Below are positions 1 to 9,931 of a stretch of DNA of 64,000 nucleotides, in pieces. The notes beneath the pieces are model-generated. The model did no database searches, was not told the origin of the DNA, and saw only the letters and a program-made list of their open reading frames with translations. The stretch is from Halospina denitrificans. Its GTDB lineage: Bacteria > Pseudomonadota > Gammaproteobacteria > Pseudomonadales > Oleiphilaceae. Each line of letters begins with the position of its first letter. Position 1 is the stretch's first letter. A program made the translations under genes and the position numbers. Location: NCBI RefSeq assembly GCF_004364635.1, contig NZ_SOAX01000002.1:1-64000 (forward strand). The letters are read 5' to 3'.

Positions 1-377
1 AGCTCATAGCTGGTGCCCCTAATAAGTCAAATGTATGACATTATCATACCACCCGCTTGCACCGAATCAATGAGGTGCGCTTTTCGTCGCACAACAGGTA
101 ATATGTGGAACGCAGCGATATCAATATTCGTGACCGCGTGATATCACTCAAATCTCAACATTCGTATTATCTTTAAATTCAAGAATCTATCGCCCTTTCC
201 TTTTCCCGATGAGTGATATGAAGAATTCCACATATCACTCATAACCATCCCACTACCGTAGCACTCCCAACGCTCGGCGCCACCCCAGGATACGGTTTTT
301 GAGCATCAAATCTTATTGCGGGAAACTGATCGAGCGCCGGGGCCTGGAACCCCGGCGCGGAAGGCAGGACAGCTGGG
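1..377. other. AT-richer non-coding left edge with inverted repeats
   Basis: No convincing gene is seen. The first 250 bases are visibly richer in A and T than the rest of the window. A perfect 10-bp inverted repeat (gagtgatatg / catatcactc) lies at 211-220 and 231-240 around a 10-nt spacer. The decamer atatcactca occurs at 141-150 and again at 232-241, and ttccacata at 225-234 is the complement of tatgtggaa near 101. A 9-bp GC-rich stem (334-342 with 350-358) lies just past the end of the reverse-strand oxidoreductase gene but has no U-tract, so terminator function is uncertain. Confidence 0.5.
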
Positions 378-1385
<1,008 letters not shown>

Positions 1386-1641
1386 AATCCCCTCCTTGTC
1401 ATATTTCGTTGTTTGTAGCCACCGACTGTATCAAATCCTGACGACCCGCGCGCGACGGCGGGAATTAAGTGCCGTTTCCGATACGGATCCGGCCATGGGC
1501 TTGCCATTTTCGGTTAAAAACTGTCATACGCTTGCGAAATGTTACCTGCTCGTCAGAAACTCCGTGGCTGCCGTGTTAAAGGTAAAGCCAATACAACAAT
1601 TACTCCCTGGGCTCCAGGGACAATAGGCACGGAGATTGATG

Positions 1642-2595
1642 ATGCGCGTAGGTTTGATTGTGGATTCCGCCTGTGACCTTCCCTACTGGTTCAGCCGCCG
1701 TAACGGGCTGTTCGTGCTGCCGGTGACGGCACGCATTGATGACCAGACGTTCGTGGACGATCACGATCCGGAGCGCACTCAGGAGTTCTATGATTCCGGA
1801 CTGCTGGAAAAGGGTCACCACGCCGAGACCGAACCCTTCTCCGCCCAGGAGATCCATAAGCTGTTCATGGAAAAGATCGTGAACAACTACGATGTGGCCA
1901 TCTGCGAGACGGTCACGCGCTCCCGCAGCCTGGTCTACGACAACGCCATGCTCGCCATGAATTCGGTGATGTCCGAGTACCGGCGCCAGCAGCAGGAAAG
2001 CGGAAGTGATGGCAACTTCTCCATGCGCGTGATCGACAGCAAGCAGATCTTCGCCGGCCAGGGGCTGCTGGCGGCGCACACCCAGAAGCTTATCGACGAG
2101 GACCGCCACTCCAAGAACCAGCTCCGTTACGAGGTGGATGCCTTTGCTGACACAATCCACACCTGCGTGATTCCCCGGGACCTGCATTACATCCGCGAGC
2201 GGGCGCGCCGGCGGGGCGACAAGAGCGTCTCGGGACTGGTGGCGTTCCTGGGCAAGGCCCTGAACATTACACCCGTCCTTTTCGGCAAGGGCGCGGAAGC
2301 CAAGCCGGCAGCCAAGACGCGCAGTTTTGAGGCGGCGGTGGAGAAGGCCATCAACTACGCCATCGGGCGCGTGGAGGCGGGGCTGCTCACGCCCTATGTC
2401 TCGCTCTCTGTAGGTATGTCCTGGCCGGAGATCCATGCCCTGCCCGGGCTCGACCGCCTCAAGGAGACCTGCGAGAAGAACGGCGTGGAGCTGCTGCTGT
2501 CGCAGATGGGCATTACCAGTTGCATCTACATCGGCCCCGGCAGTCTCTGCCTTTCCCTGGGCGCCGAGGATCACGAGTTCGCGGATTTCCAGTAA
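1642..2595 (+). CDS. DegV family protein (fatty-acid binding fold)
   Basis: This protein of about 317 residues opens with the DegV-type phrase LIVDSACDLP (a strand followed by a Ser/Asp-rich loop). Later segments keep the two-domain EDD fold seen in DegV and the FakB subunits of fatty-acid kinase: a central MRVIDSKQIFAGQG stretch and a C-terminal lipid-pocket region. Family members bind a fatty acid, but most gammaproteobacterial copies are uncharacterised, and no FakA partner is seen here. Three in-frame starts lie at 1636 (TTG), 1639 and 1642. I chose 1642 because it puts 7 nt between GGAG at 1631-1634 and the ATG. Confidence 0.8.
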   Translation: MRVGLIVDSACDLPYWFSRRNGLFVLPVTARIDDQTFVDDHDPERTQEFYDSGLLEKGHHAETEPFSAQEIHKLFMEKIVNNYDVAICETVTRSRSLVYDNAMLAMNSVMSEYRRQQQESGSDGNFSMRVIDSKQIFAGQGLLAAHTQKLIDEDRHSKNQLRYEVDAFADTIHTCVIPRDLHYIRERARRRGDKSVSGLVAFLGKALNITPVLFGKGAEAKPAAKTRSFEAAVEKAINYAIGRVEAGLLTPYVSLSVGMSWPEIHALPGLDRLKETCEKNGVELLLSQMGITSCIYIGPGSLCLSLGAEDHEFADFQ

Positions 2596-2601
2596 CGCCG
2601 T

Positions 2602-3339
2602 CTAGCGGAAGGCACAGTCCAGGTTCTGGGCGTGCTCGCTGCCGAAGCTGCCGGTCTTCAGGAAGTTCCTGACCTCCTGGATGACGTTCTCGTTCTGCAT
2701 CATGAAGGGGTGCATGGCCGGCAGTGTCACGAAGGAACACATGCCCTCTACTTTTGCGGCTTCCACCGAGACCTTGCCATCGTTGGGCTCCTCCAGAAAG
2801 GTGGAGAGGATCAGGTTGATGGACTCGGTGCCCGCAATAATACCCGTCTCGAAGTTCACCGGCCCTAGGTCGTCCGGCACGCTGTTATCCCCGGTGCCGA
2901 GCTGGCGTCCCGCCGGGCCGTTAAGCAGGTCAAAGCCGGGCATGTTCTTGAGGTTGTCCACCACGGCGCTGCCCTGGTTGGGTGGGCCCAGCATCACCAC
3001 GCGATTGACGTTCTCCGGGCTGTTCTGGCTGTAGTACTGGCGCACCAGGATGCCGCCCAGCGAATGGGTCACGAAGTTCACCGGGTTGGCGCCCGCTTCC
3101 CGGCACTCCCTGAGTCCCTTCGGCACGGCTTCCTCGGCCAGGGGCTGGACCCGCATGTCCCGGGAGGGATAGTCGATGTTGCTGACGAAATAGCCATCGT
3201 CCTTCAACGCGTACTCCAGGTCGGCCATGGAGTCGGAGGTGCGGACCAGGCCGTGCAGCAGGATCACGCACTCGCTGGCCACAAGCGGCGCGGAATAGAG
3301 GCCGAGCAGGAGGAGCAGTAAAGCGGTTCTCATCGTCAT
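2602..3339 (-). CDS. Secreted alpha/beta-hydrolase, lipase-like
   Basis: This 245-residue protein starts with a hydrophobic leucine-rich signal peptide that probably ends near VASE, so export is expected. It has the alpha/beta-hydrolase hallmarks: an LLHG oxyanion segment at about 27-30, the nucleophile elbow THSLGG with Ser93, and a C-terminal MHPFM segment that may supply the catalytic His. The layout resembles small bacterial triacylglycerol lipases or esterases (DUF676/PGAP1-like). The substrate is unknown. An alternative start lies two codons in (3333). It is convergent with the degV-like gene and divergent from ndh. Confidence 0.78.
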   Translation of the reverse strand: MTMRTALLLLLLGLYSAPLVASECVILLHGLVRTSDSMADLEYALKDDGYFVSNIDYPSRDMRVQPLAEEAVPKGLRECREAGANPVNFVTHSLGGILVRQYYSQNSPENVNRVVMLGPPNQGSAVVDNLKNMPGFDLLNGPAGRQLGTGDNSVPDDLGPVNFETGIIAGTESINLILSTFLEEPNDGKVSVEAAKVEGMCSFVTLPAMHPFMMQNENVIQEVRNFLKTGSFGSEHAQNLDCAFR

Positions 3340-3448
3340 GACGCTGGGGCAATCCCTGGTTCAAAGTCTGAGTGTACTCCGAATGGCCCCGGGCACGCAT
3401 CAGCCGCGCTGTGTTAAGGTTTATGCCCTCGGAGAGGGAGATTATTTG

Positions 3449-4747
3449 ATGAAACCGGATATTGTCATCATTGGCGGGGGCGCCGGAGGGCTGGAGCTGG
3501 CCACCAGGCTCGGGCGCCGTCTGGATAAGCGCGGCCAGGCCAACGTTATCCTGGTGGACCGCAGCCCCACCCATATCTGGAAGCCGTTGCTTCACGAGGT
3601 GGCCTCCGGGGCCATGGACTCGTCGGTGGACCAGATCAGTTACCGGGCGGTGGCCCGTTACCGGCGCTTCAGGTTCATGCTCGGCGAATTCTCCGGGCTG
3701 GACCGTCAGAACCAGACGATCACGCTGAATGCGATCCTGGACGAGGACGGCAACACCGTGCTCCCCGAGCGCGAACTGCCCTACGACTACCTGGTGCTGG
3801 CGCTCGGAAGCATCACCAATGATTTCGGCATTCCCGGCGTAAAGGATCACTGCTACTTCCTGGATTCGCCGGAACAGGCGCAGCACTTCCAGAAGACTTT
3901 CCTGAACACGCTGATGCGGGTTAACAGCGAGCGGGCCACGAACCCGGAGGCAAAAGCGCGCATCCGCATTGTGGGAGGCGGCGCCACCGGCGTTGAGCTG
4001 GCGGCAGAGTTGGTGTACGCGGCAGAGACAGTGCACGAGTACGGCTTTACCCGCGCGGACCGGGGCATGGTGAAGATCACCCTGCTGGAAGCCGGCCCCC
4101 GGCTGCTCCCCGCCCTGCCCGAGCGCATCTCTCGCGATACCCTGCGCGAGCTCCAGGAGCTGGGCGTGGATGTGAAGCTCAATGCCCGCATCACCCAGGC
4201 CACCCCCGAAGCCCTCGTGGACCAGGACGGCCATGAGATGCCCGGCGACCTGATGGTCTGGGCCGCGGGCGTCCAGGGGCCGGAGCTGATGAACGAGCTG
4301 GACGGACTGAGCCTGCAGCCCAACCGCATGCTGAAGGTGTCCGCCACGCTGCAGTCGGTGGACGACCCGGCCATCTTTGCCATGGGCGACTGCGCGGCCT
4401 GCCCCCAGGAGCAGGGCTTTGTCCCGCCCCGGGCCCAGAGCGCCCACCAGATGGCGAACCACCTTGCGGACAACCTGGAACGCCAGCTGGCCGGGAAGGA
4501 ACTCAGGGCCTTCCAGTACCGGGACTACGGCTCACTGATCAACCTCAGCCAGTATTCAGCCGTGGGCACACTCATGGGCGGGCTCTCGAAGGGCAGCCTG
4601 CGCGTGGAGGGCCGGATTGCCCGACTGGTGTACGTCTCCCTCTACCGCATGCACCAGATCGCAGTCTTCGGCGTGATGCGCGGCCTGCTCATGGCCATGA
4701 CGGACCGGCTGCACCGGGTCTTCAAGCCCAAAATGAAACTCCATTAA
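3449..4747 (+). CDS. ndh: Type II NADH:quinone oxidoreductase
   Basis: This 432-residue FAD enzyme transfers electrons from NADH to quinone at the inner membrane without pumping protons. The first FAD-binding motif GGGAGG is at residues 9-14. A second dinucleotide motif, VGGGATGVE, follows in mid-protein for NADH, and an FAD-closing MGDCAACP segment comes later. The hydrophobic, basic C-terminus fits membrane attachment. The reading frame stays open upstream to 3338, but I place the start at 3449 because GGAGAGGGAG lies just before it and the FAD motif then falls at the normal distance from the N-terminus. The gene is followed immediately by a 39-bp perfect hairpin. Confidence 0.93.
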   Translation: MKPDIVIIGGGAGGLELATRLGRRLDKRGQANVILVDRSPTHIWKPLLHEVASGAMDSSVDQISYRAVARYRRFRFMLGEFSGLDRQNQTITLNAILDEDGNTVLPERELPYDYLVLALGSITNDFGIPGVKDHCYFLDSPEQAQHFQKTFLNTLMRVNSERATNPEAKARIRIVGGGATGVELAAELVYAAETVHEYGFTRADRGMVKITLLEAGPRLLPALPERISRDTLRELQELGVDVKLNARITQATPEALVDQDGHEMPGDLMVWAAGVQGPELMNELDGLSLQPNRMLKVSATLQSVDDPAIFAMGDCAACPQEQGFVPPRAQSAHQMANHLADNLERQLAGKELRAFQYRDYGSLINLSQYSAVGTLMGGLSKGSLRVEGRIARLVYVSLYRMHQIAVFGVMRGLLMAMTDRLHRVFKPKMKLH

Positions 4748-4752
4748 ACAGC

Positions 4753-4883
4753 CTGATGAGCAATAAGGGGGAGGACAGGTCTTTTCAGAACCGTCCGGAG
4801 CCATGGATGGCGGAGGCGAGCGTACATGGAAGTATTCACAGCGTGTTCTGAAAAGACCTGTCCTCCCCCTTATTGCTCATCAG
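4753..4883. repeat. Long perfect hairpin with conserved loop, copy 1
   Basis: A 39-nt left arm (4753-4791) is perfectly complementary to 4845-4883. The 53-nt loop (4792-4844) carries the family core: gccatggatgg, then cggaggcgagcg, then tacatggaagtattcaca. It lies between the convergent ndh and GST-like genes, 5 nt after one stop and 6 nt before the other, so it may end transcription from both sides, but no U-tract follows the stem on either strand. The arms share atgagcaa (base) and gacaggtcttt (apex) with copy 2, but the segment between these differs. Confidence 0.9.
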
Positions 4884-4889
4884 CCCCTA

Positions 4890-5993
4890 TCATTCCGGCA
4901 CCAGGCGGTTGTTCTCGCGCTTGATGCGGTGCGGGATGGTCATCTGCATGGCCTCCCGCCCGCCAACCCTGTCCAGCATCTCATCCACCGGGCCGCGCTG
5001 GGCCTCATCCAGCCCCTGGTACCAGTCCAGCGGGCGCTGGAGCTTCCATTGGGGAAAGCTCAGCAGCGCTCGGTTCTCCTCCTCCGCCCCGAGCCGGAAG
5101 CTGTGCTCACCCACCTTGCGCGGCACGCGATCGCCCGGATGGGCCTCAATCCAGTCGCTCACGGCGGAGACGGTATCCCTCAGGACGGGGAACTGCGTCT
5201 GGAACTGGTGTTGCAGCAGCGGGAGTAGTGTATCCGGCACCTGGTCATCCGGCAGCCAGTCCCCTATCCGGGGTTTGCGGGTGTTCATGCGCGCGATCCA
5301 GTTCACCAGGTGGGGCGCGCGGCGCCTCATGATGCGCCCCGGGGCCGGATCGCGGTAGAGATGGGCGTACATGGGTGCCATCAGGGCAAAGTCGCCCACG
5401 CTGGCCCGCTCCCCCAAGAGGTACGGGAACTGGCTGAAGTGGGTGTTGAGCTGGTCCAGTACCGTGTAGTACCAGTTCTCAATGGCGTCCGAGGTGCGGT
5501 CCGTGATGCCCAGAAGCGGCAGCATGCCGGAAAAGCGACTGGCGAGGCGCTTGCCGGCCATGCGGCGGACGGGCCCTGGCAGCCAGGGCGAAACGACTTT
5601 TCCGAACTCGCCGTAGATGAATTTTTTATTCACCCTGGGAAAACTCCAGCGAAAGTGCATGGCGGGGATCAGCAGCCACTCATCGGCGTAGAGCTCCATC
5701 AACAATGCCACCAGCCGCTGCCGGGGTGTCGCCGGGTAGACGCCGCGTTCCGGGAAACGCTTTTCGAGGCTGTCGATGATCTCGGTAGTGTCCTGGATAA
5801 ACTCCCCTTCCGGTGTTTCCAGAACGGGAATCATGGCAACGCCGGTCCTGGGGATCAGGATCCTGCGGTAGACGCTGGCCGTCGCCAGCTTTTCCTCGAA
5901 GGGGATGCCCTTGTAGCGCAGATAGGACCGGGTTTTCCCGCTGTACATGGAAAAGTCGGTGCCGTAATGGGTGAAGGCGTGGGTTGTAGTCAT
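4890..5993 (-). CDS. Glutathione S-transferase family protein
   Basis: This 367-residue protein has a thioredoxin-like N-terminal GST domain (about residues 5-85) with the cis-proline region MIPVLETPEG and the following QDTTEIIDSLE, which resembles the glutathione-contacting QS/ES turn. The helical C-terminal half contains a GERASVGDFALM segment, the usual N-capping/hydrophobic-staple region of GSTs. It is longer than typical GSTs (200-240 residues), with about 130 extra C-terminal residues that I do not recognise. Substrate and physiological role cannot be inferred. It is the last gene of a reverse-strand run that includes edd and a GNAT protein. Confidence 0.8.
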   Translation of the reverse strand: MTTTHAFTHYGTDFSMYSGKTRSYLRYKGIPFEEKLATASVYRRILIPRTGVAMIPVLETPEGEFIQDTTEIIDSLEKRFPERGVYPATPRQRLVALLMELYADEWLLIPAMHFRWSFPRVNKKFIYGEFGKVVSPWLPGPVRRMAGKRLASRFSGMLPLLGITDRTSDAIENWYYTVLDQLNTHFSQFPYLLGERASVGDFALMAPMYAHLYRDPAPGRIMRRRAPHLVNWIARMNTRKPRIGDWLPDDQVPDTLLPLLQHQFQTQFPVLRDTVSAVSDWIEAHPGDRVPRKVGEHSFRLGAEEENRALLSFPQWKLQRPLDWYQGLDEAQRGPVDEMLDRVGGREAMQMTIPHRIKRENNRLVPE

Positions 5994-6011
5994 GGTTTCA
6001 TCCCGATTGGT

Positions 6012-6506
6012 TCATGGGACCAGGGTCCGGAACATCACATGGGCGTCCACGTCGCCTTCGCGCGGGTGCTGAAAGGCGCCGGGGAGGGTCCCGGCGATGT
6101 GGAAGCCGTGCTTGTTCCAGACCCGGATGGCAGCGGTGTTGCTGGCCACCACCAGGTTGTACTGCATGGCGCGATAGCCCCGCTCACGGGCCACGTCCAG
6201 CGAATGGCGGCAGAGCTCACCGGCAAGCCCTTGGCCCCGCGCGGATTCAGCCACGATATAGCCGCAGTTGCAGACGTGGCTCCCGGGGCCGGGGTGGTTG
6301 GTCTTCATGAAATAGGTGCCAAGATAGTGGCCATCATCGTCCAGCGCCACGAAGGTGGCCTGTGGTGCCTGGACCCAGAACCGGTAGGCGTCATCCTCGG
6401 TGATGTCTGTGGGGACGGCATAGGTCTCCCCGGCCCGGAATACCGGTTCCAGCATGGGCCAGACACCAGGCCAGTCGTTGATTTCAAACTGGCGGATCAA
6501 CGTCAT
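6012..6506 (-). CDS. GNAT family N-acetyltransferase
   Basis: This protein of about 164 residues has the GNAT core. The ESARGQGLAGELC segment matches the acetyl-CoA pyrophosphate-binding motif (Q/RxxGxG/A), and an Asn-rich NLVVASNTAAIRVWNK segment with a C-terminal KHGFHIAGT strand follows. The family acetylates amines of varied substrates; the target is unknown. The start is ambiguous. Candidates are 6530, 6518 (overlapping the edd stop as TGATG) and 6506, which follows GGGAGG; I chose 6506. The tight spacing to edd suggests cotranscription but does not prove a metabolic link. Confidence 0.8.
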   Translation of the reverse strand: MTLIRQFEINDWPGVWPMLEPVFRAGETYAVPTDITEDDAYRFWVQAPQATFVALDDDGHYLGTYFMKTNHPGPGSHVCNCGYIVAESARGQGLAGELCRHSLDVARERGYRAMQYNLVVASNTAAIRVWNKHGFHIAGTLPGAFQHPREGDVDAHVMFRTLVP

Positions 6507-6517
6507 CCTGCCTCCCA

Positions 6518-8326
6518 TCAGTCGTCCCACCTGAAAATCGTGGCGCCGGCCTCCGCGTGGGTCACCTGCTGCCGGAATACCCGAAACAGCTCGCGCCCCA
6601 GTCCTTCGTTGGCCCTGCCCCAGTGGGCAGCCGACCCATGGTCGTCAGCCGCCTCCCAGTGCATTTCCCCGGCGGTGGCATCGATGCGTATCCAGTCGCC
6701 GTTCCGGATCCGGCCAATGGCGCCGCCACGCACCGCCTCGGGATGCAGGTGGATGGCGCTGAGTACCTTGCCGGAGGCCCCCGATAGGCGGCCATCCGTG
6801 AGCAGGGCAACACGATAGCCGTCAGCCTGGAGGTTGGCCAGCGCCGGCATCAGTTTGTGCAGTTCCGGCATGCCGTTGCCGGCGGGGCCCTGACCGGGCA
6901 GCACCACCACCGCGTCCAGGTTCAGTTCGCCCGCCTCATAGGCTGCCAGCAGGGCCTGTTGGTCCGCAAAGACCCGGGCGGGGGCCTCGATGCACCAGTT
7001 TTCCTTGGGCACGGAGGAGGTCTTGACCATGGCCCTTCCCAGGTTGCCTTCCACCCGATAGAGGCCACTGTCCGCCTCGAAGGGATCATCCGCGCTGCGC
7101 AGGCAGCTTGTGTCCGCCGAGGCCAACCGGGAGCGATGCCAGACCAGGCGTCCCGCCTCATCCAGCCCGGCGGGCTTCGTGTAGTCGTGAATGGACTCTC
7201 CGAACATGACGTTCACGTCCTCGTGCATCACCCCGTGGCCAAGGAGTTCCCGCATCAGGAAGGCCACACCGCCGGCCTTTTCGAAGGCGTTGATGTCCGC
7301 CTCGCCGTTGGGGTACAGGCGCGTCATCAACGGCACCACCCGGGAAAGCTCGTGGAAATCCTCCCAGTCAATGCGGATGCCGGCGGCCCGGGCGATGGCC
7401 ACCAGGTGGATGCTGTGGTTGGTGGAGCCGCCGGTGGCCAGCAGCGCCGCCATGGCGTTGACGATGGTCTTCTCCGAGACCACGTCGTGCAGGGGGCGGT
7501 AGTCATTGCTGAGATCTGTAACCGAGGTGATCTGCTGGCAGGCCTTCTCGGTAAAGGCGTCGCGCACCTCGGTGCCGGGGTTCACGAAGGACGAGCCGGG
7601 AAGCTGCAGCCCCATCACCTCCATCAGCACCTGGTTGGAGTTGGCGGTGCCGTAGAAGGTGCAGGTGCCGGGCGAGTGGTAGGACTCCACCTCGGCTTCC
7701 AGCAGCTCGTCCCGCCCGATCTCGCCCCGGGCGTAGCGCTGGCGCACGGCGGCCTTTTCGCTGTTGGGCAGCCCCGAGGGCATGGGCCCGGCGGGCACGA
7801 AGATCACCGGCAGGTGCCCGAAGCGCAGGGCGCCGGTGAGCAGGCCGGGGACGATCTTGTCACAGATGCCCATACACAGGGCGCCGTCGAAGATGTTGTG
7901 CGTCAGCGCCACGGCGGTGGCCTGGGCGATGACGTCCCGGGAGAACAGGGAGAGTTCCATGCCCGGCTGGCCCTGGGTGACCCCGTCGCACATGGCCGGC
8001 ACCCCGGCGGCGAACTGGGCCACATGCCCCTGGCGCGCCATGGCCCGGCGGATCTGCTCCGGGTAGCTGCCATAAGGCTGATGGGCGGAGAGGATCTCAT
8101 TGTAGGCGGATACAATGCCGATGTTGGCGTTCTGCTCCGTCTGCCGGAGGATCATCTTGTCGGATTCCGACTTGGACGCCATTACATGGGCCAGGTTGGT
8201 GCAGCTCATGGCGTCGCGTTGCGGCCCCTTCCGGCGCATCTGGGCCATCAGGGCCAGGTAGCGGTCACGGTGGGTGGCGCTGCGTTCGCGGATTCGGCGG
8301 GTAATGCGCTCGATTTCCGGGTTCAT
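6518..8326 (-). CDS. edd: Phosphogluconate dehydratase
   Basis: This 602-residue enzyme dehydrates 6-phosphogluconate to 2-keto-3-deoxy-6-phosphogluconate, the first committed step of the Entner-Doudoroff pathway. It belongs to the IlvD/Edd iron-sulfur dehydratases. Conserved segments include [25 protein letters not shown] (with an Fe-S ligand Cys), [13 protein letters not shown] (the second Cys) and the C-terminal [11 protein letters not shown]. Length agrees with the family (about 600). The frame is open further upstream, but ATG at 8326 preceded by GGGGAC gives the normal N-terminus. It lies 13 nt downstream of zwf, so zwf-edd is an operon. No eda or pgl is next to it. Confidence 0.95.
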   Translation of the reverse strand: MNPEIERITRRIRERSATHRDRYLALMAQMRRKGPQRDAMSCTNLAHVMASKSESDKMILRQTEQNANIGIVSAYNEILSAHQPYGSYPEQIRRAMARQGHVAQFAAGVPAMCDGVTQGQPGMELSLFSRDVIAQATAVALTHNIFDGALCMGICDKIVPGLLTGALRFGHLPVIFVPAGPMPSGLPNSEKAAVRQRYARGEIGRDELLEAEVESYHSPGTCTFYGTANSNQVLMEVMGLQLPGSSFVNPGTEVRDAFTEKACQQITSVTDLSNDYRPLHDVVSEKTIVNAMAALLATGGSTNHSIHLVAIARAAGIRIDWEDFHELSRVVPLMTRLYPNGEADINAFEKAGGVAFLMRELLGHGVMHEDVNVMFGESIHDYTKPAGLDEAGRLVWHRSRLASADTSCLRSADDPFEADSGLYRVEGNLGRAMVKTSSVPKENWCIEAPARVFADQQALLAAYEAGELNLDAVVVLPGQGPAGNGMPELHKLMPALANLQADGYRVALLTDGRLSGASGKVLSAIHLHPEAVRGGAIGRIRNGDWIRIDATAGEMHWEAADDHGSAAHWGRANEGLGRELFRVFRQQVTHAEAGATIFRWDD

Positions 8327-8339
8327 GGTAATAGTCCCC

Positions 8340-9806
8340 TTATGTCCATTGCCCGTAAACACCGCCGGCCAGCTCATCCCAGAGCCGTCCGTCCCGGGCC
8401 AGCAGAAGTGTCGCTGCCGAGGGCCCCCAGCTTCCCGCCTGATAGGGCTCCGGGCGGACGCCGGAGTGGCGCCAGTGCTGGATGATCGGGTCGATCCATT
8501 CCCAGGCGGCCATGAGTTCGTCCCGGCGCACGAACAGGGTCTGGTTATCGGCAAGTACATCGCCGAGCAGGCGTTCGTAGGCATCCGGAACCCGCTTGCC
8601 GGCCAGGGTTTCCGGGTTCAGGCTGAGCTCGGACATCTTGATGTTCATGCCCGCCCCGGGCTGCTTCTCGCTCAGTGAGAGGTGGATGCCCTCGTCCGGC
8701 TGCAGGCGGAACACCAGCCGGTTGGCCATGGCCGCCCGGTGCTGCTGCGTGAATATGGAGTGCGGCACAGGCCGGAAGTGCACCGCGATCTCGCAGGCCC
8801 GTTCCGCCAGGCGCTTGCCGGTGCGCAGGTAGAAGGGCACGCCGGCCCAGCGCCAGTTGTCGACCTCCACCTTCAGGGCGGCGAAGGTTTCCGTGTCGCT
8901 GTCCTCCGCCCCAATATCCGCCAGGTAGCCCGGTTCGTCCCCGGCCCTCTGATACTGGCCGCGCACGATTTTCTCCGGGATGACGTTGTTGTCCAGCGGG
9001 CGCAGGGACTTGAGCACCTTGACCTTCTCATCGCGCACCGCGTCGGCGGTCAGGGCATGGGGCGGCTCCATGGCGGTCATGCACAGCAGCTGCAGCAGGT
9101 GGTTCTGGACCATGTCCCGCAGCGCCCCGACTTCGTCATAGAAGGCAGCCCGCCCGGCCACGCTGCCGGACTCGGCAATCGTGATCTGGATGTGGTCAAT
9201 GTAGCGGTGGTTCCACTGGCTCTCGAAGATGGAGTTGGCGAAGCGCAACACCAGCAGGTTCTGGACGGTTTCCTTGCCCAGGTAGTGGTCGATTCGATAG
9301 ATCTGGCTCTCGGCAAAATGCTCCGAGACCACGTCATCGATCGCCCGGGCCGATTCCAGATCCAGCCCGATGGGCTTTTCCATCACGATACTGGCGCGCG
9401 GCCCGACAAGGCCAGCCGATGCGAGCGCCCGGGTTACGGAACCGTATAGGTCGGCACGCGTGGAGAGGTAGTACAGGCAGCGTTCGTGCTGGACCAGGGT
9501 TGCCAGCTGCTGCATATCTCCGGCCGCACTGGCGTCGCCCTGGAAATAGGCAAGATGCCCGGCAAAGGCCGCCCAGTCATCCTGCCAGCCTTCCAGGTCC
9601 GGCTTTTCTTCGCGCAGCGCCTCAACCAGCCCCGACTCCCACTCCTCACTGGTACGCTCACTGCGCCCTACCCCAACAAGTTGCCACTGGGCTGGAAGAC
9701 GGCCATCACGGAAAAGCGCAAACAGGGAGGGCAGCAGCCGCCGGCGCGCCAGGTCGCCGGTGGCGCCAAAGAGAACCAGGGTAAAAGGCGTCTGCTGTGT
9801 GTCCAT
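8340..9806 (-). CDS. zwf: Glucose-6-phosphate 1-dehydrogenase
   Basis: This 488-residue enzyme oxidises glucose 6-phosphate to 6-phosphogluconolactone with NAD(P)+. The N-terminal Rossmann motif FGATGDLA is present, and the substrate-binding, catalytic segment RIDHYLGKE is intact. The conserved EKPIG segment and the C-terminal DAYERLL region also match. The ATG at 9806 is preferred over the in-frame GTG two codons upstream. It is the first gene of a zwf-edd operon feeding the Entner-Doudoroff pathway. The upstream region, shared with the divergent galU, holds hairpin copy 2. Confidence 0.95.
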   Translation of the reverse strand: MDTQQTPFTLVLFGATGDLARRRLLPSLFALFRDGRLPAQWQLVGVGRSERTSEEWESGLVEALREEKPDLEGWQDDWAAFAGHLAYFQGDASAAGDMQQLATLVQHERCLYYLSTRADLYGSVTRALASAGLVGPRASIVMEKPIGLDLESARAIDDVVSEHFAESQIYRIDHYLGKETVQNLLVLRFANSIFESQWNHRYIDHIQITIAESGSVAGRAAFYDEVGALRDMVQNHLLQLLCMTAMEPPHALTADAVRDEKVKVLKSLRPLDNNVIPEKIVRGQYQRAGDEPGYLADIGAEDSDTETFAALKVEVDNWRWAGVPFYLRTGKRLAERACEIAVHFRPVPHSIFTQQHRAAMANRLVFRLQPDEGIHLSLSEKQPGAGMNIKMSELSLNPETLAGKRVPDAYERLLGDVLADNQTLFVRRDELMAAWEWIDPIIQHWRHSGVRPEPYQAGSWGPSAATLLLARDGRLWDELAGGVYGQWT

Positions 9807-9812
9807 TACCAC

Positions 9813-9931
9813 AGCATGACCAAACGCGCTGACCAGCGCAAATCCTTATTCACCGCCCCCTCCTTTTTACCCAAAGGATTGTTTACACTGGGCGCTTCTG
9901 GAATGATCCAACATCACGACATACTAATACT
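9813..9931. other. zwf upstream region, no gene seen
   Basis: This is the promoter-side DNA of zwf, continuing into hairpin copy 2 and then galU (zwf start to galU start is about 350 bases in all). No small ORF with a ribosome-binding site is seen. It should hold the zwf promoter, but no clear pair of hexamers stands out. The stretch ctcctttttacccaaagg is pyrimidine-rich. Confidence 0.4.

Noticed and set aside
334-358. GC-rich stem as a terminator for the MDR gene
   Set aside because: The 9-bp stem is perfect, but no U run follows on the reverse strand, so it was only noted in the edge-region entry.
2930-4462. Reverse-strand open frame of about 510 codons
   Set aside because: It is antisense to ndh and its residue pattern is low-quality Arg/Gly/His-rich; ndh is well supported.
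4753-4883. Hairpin copies read as ordinary rho-independent terminators
   Set aside because: Stems are far longer than needed, loops are conserved in sequence, there is no U-tract, and two of three copies are between divergent genes.
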